Part shown: in pieces, positions 63,078 to 64,000 of the stretch
Layout: the number at the start of each line of letters is the position of its first letter
Numbering within the stretch: position 1 is the stretch's first letter
NCBI GenBank assembly: GCA_032622095.1
Contig: CP136066.1
Span: 108,087,319-108,151,318 of the forward strand
Length of the DNA: 64,000 nucleotides
Origin: Siphonodentalium dalli
Lineage: Eukaryota; Mollusca; Scaphopoda; Gadilida; Siphonodentaliidae
Direction of reading: 5' to 3'
Notes under the pieces: model-generated
What the model was told of the DNA's origin: nothing
The model's database searches: none
What the model saw: the letters and a program-made list of their open reading frames with translations, nothing else
Translations under genes and position numbers: made by a program

Positions 63078-63980
63078 CGACAAAAAATATCATGACGGCT
63101 GACAAATATATATATACCGTATATTGAAGTTGGTTGTTGGTATATATATAACCGATCATGTTGATACTTTCAAATAAAATGTGTAGAAGTCCAAGTCAGA
63201 ATGCCGGTGCAAGAGGTGGCGAATAGCCATGACCTTATAGATGGAGTATATCCCGAACATGATTTAGCTTAATTTGGCACCGTACCCTATACCTATATAG
63301 CTGTCAACGAAATATAGATTACCGCTAAATCGTGTTGAATTTAATTTTATCTGGAAGAGCATTGGTCAAACTATTGATAACAAAAATCCTCCCTGCACAT
63401 TTGTTCTAGAAAACTATAGTTGCAATCATCTGCGTGATCATATTTGATTCTATAGGCCCATTTAATATTCGAGTCACCGATTATTTGTTTATAGTGCCTT
63501 GATATACGGTTTTAATAACAATCTATGACATAAAATATGATTAAAATACTATAATTCATGACCAGTTGGAACGTCTGTGTCTCTGAAGGTGCACATAGAG
63601 TAATAGAAAATAGCTGAAATCATAGAAACATTTCCACCGTCTCGCTCCCAGAATGCAACAAAATTCAAACTAAGATATAGAGTTATTCCCCTTCCATTGA
63701 AAATAATAGATTTTACAGAAACTTTTAAAAGCACAAAAACACGTCGGTACCTCAACAAAAACAACATGTTCACAGTTTATTACATCGGATGAGTTTGTAA
63801 TACAATGTTTGGAGCTTCCTCTTTCAAATGGTATATGCTAAGTACTATGGCATATATTTTATATAATGTGCTCTTAAATTTGTGTTCGAAAATTAAGTGG
63901 ACCTTTAAAACAGTTGTTTCGGAAAGGATGGTGTTTTGAGATGGTACAGTTCACGAAAATTGTGACCATACTTTCGAAGC
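63078..63980. other. Unassigned AT-rich sequence
   Basis: A short TATATATA palindrome lies near 63110-63155. The minus-strand frame at 63549-63773 has no splice or domain support. Confidence 0.3.
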
Positions 63981-63981
63981 T

Positions 63982-64000
63982 TAAAGGTACTCAATCCGAT
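63982..64000. mobile_element. Start of an AGGTACTCAA-family MITE, cut by the window
   Basis: TTAAAGGTACTCAATCCGA matches the left terminus of the copy at 28215; the element continues beyond the window. Confidence 0.55.

Noticed and set aside
1-64000. CRISPR array or bacterial operon
   Set aside because: Tandem repeats found have no unique spacers of constant size, and gene structure is intron-containing.

Overview
The window looks like nuclear DNA of an invertebrate animal. It is AT-rich, its coding sequence is split into short exons with GT..AG borders and long introns, and it is crowded with non-autonomous DNA transposons, foldback elements, LINE tails and repeats ending in GACGGACGG- or CAGACAGA-type tails. 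That repertoire suggests a marine lophotrochozoan or a basal deuterostome, but no gene here fixes the lineage. No bacterial operon, CRISPR array, tRNA or rRNA gene was seen.

Two host genes are supported, both on the minus strand. Gene 1 (about 2.7-4.4 kb, possibly reaching 6.1 kb) has two phase-matched exons, the second coding a glutamine/histidine-rich tract. Gene 2 spans at least 58.8 to 37.6 kb. Its twelve exons have agreeing splice phases throughout and encode about 850 residues with ankyrin repeats in the middle followed by a coiled-coil-like region. Neither gene could be given an orthologue name.

Layout: 0-2.3 kb diverged repeats; 2.7-6.3 kb gene 1 and candidate exons; 8.0-11.4 kb a nested transposon stack; 12.3-19.9 kb several foldback elements, two interrupted by further elements; 21.1-26.8 kb a 1.91-kb unit in three tandem copies; 27.2-31.6 kb a 4.1-kb inverted-repeat structure whose arms each carry what looks like a short first coding exon; 31.8-37.6 kb assorted repeats; 37.6-58.8 kb gene 2 with introns full of MITEs, foldbacks and a LINE tail; 58.9-64 kb mostly unassigned.

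The most unusual theme is a set of foldback elements whose arms are built from iterated short motifs (15.9-16.95, 42.28-43.54 and 55.28-56.26 kb, and in part 27.3-31.4 kb). Two have plausible target duplications of about 9-10 bp and one interrupts a LINE reading frame. All coordinates and phases were read by eye; no alignment, gene finder or database search was run.
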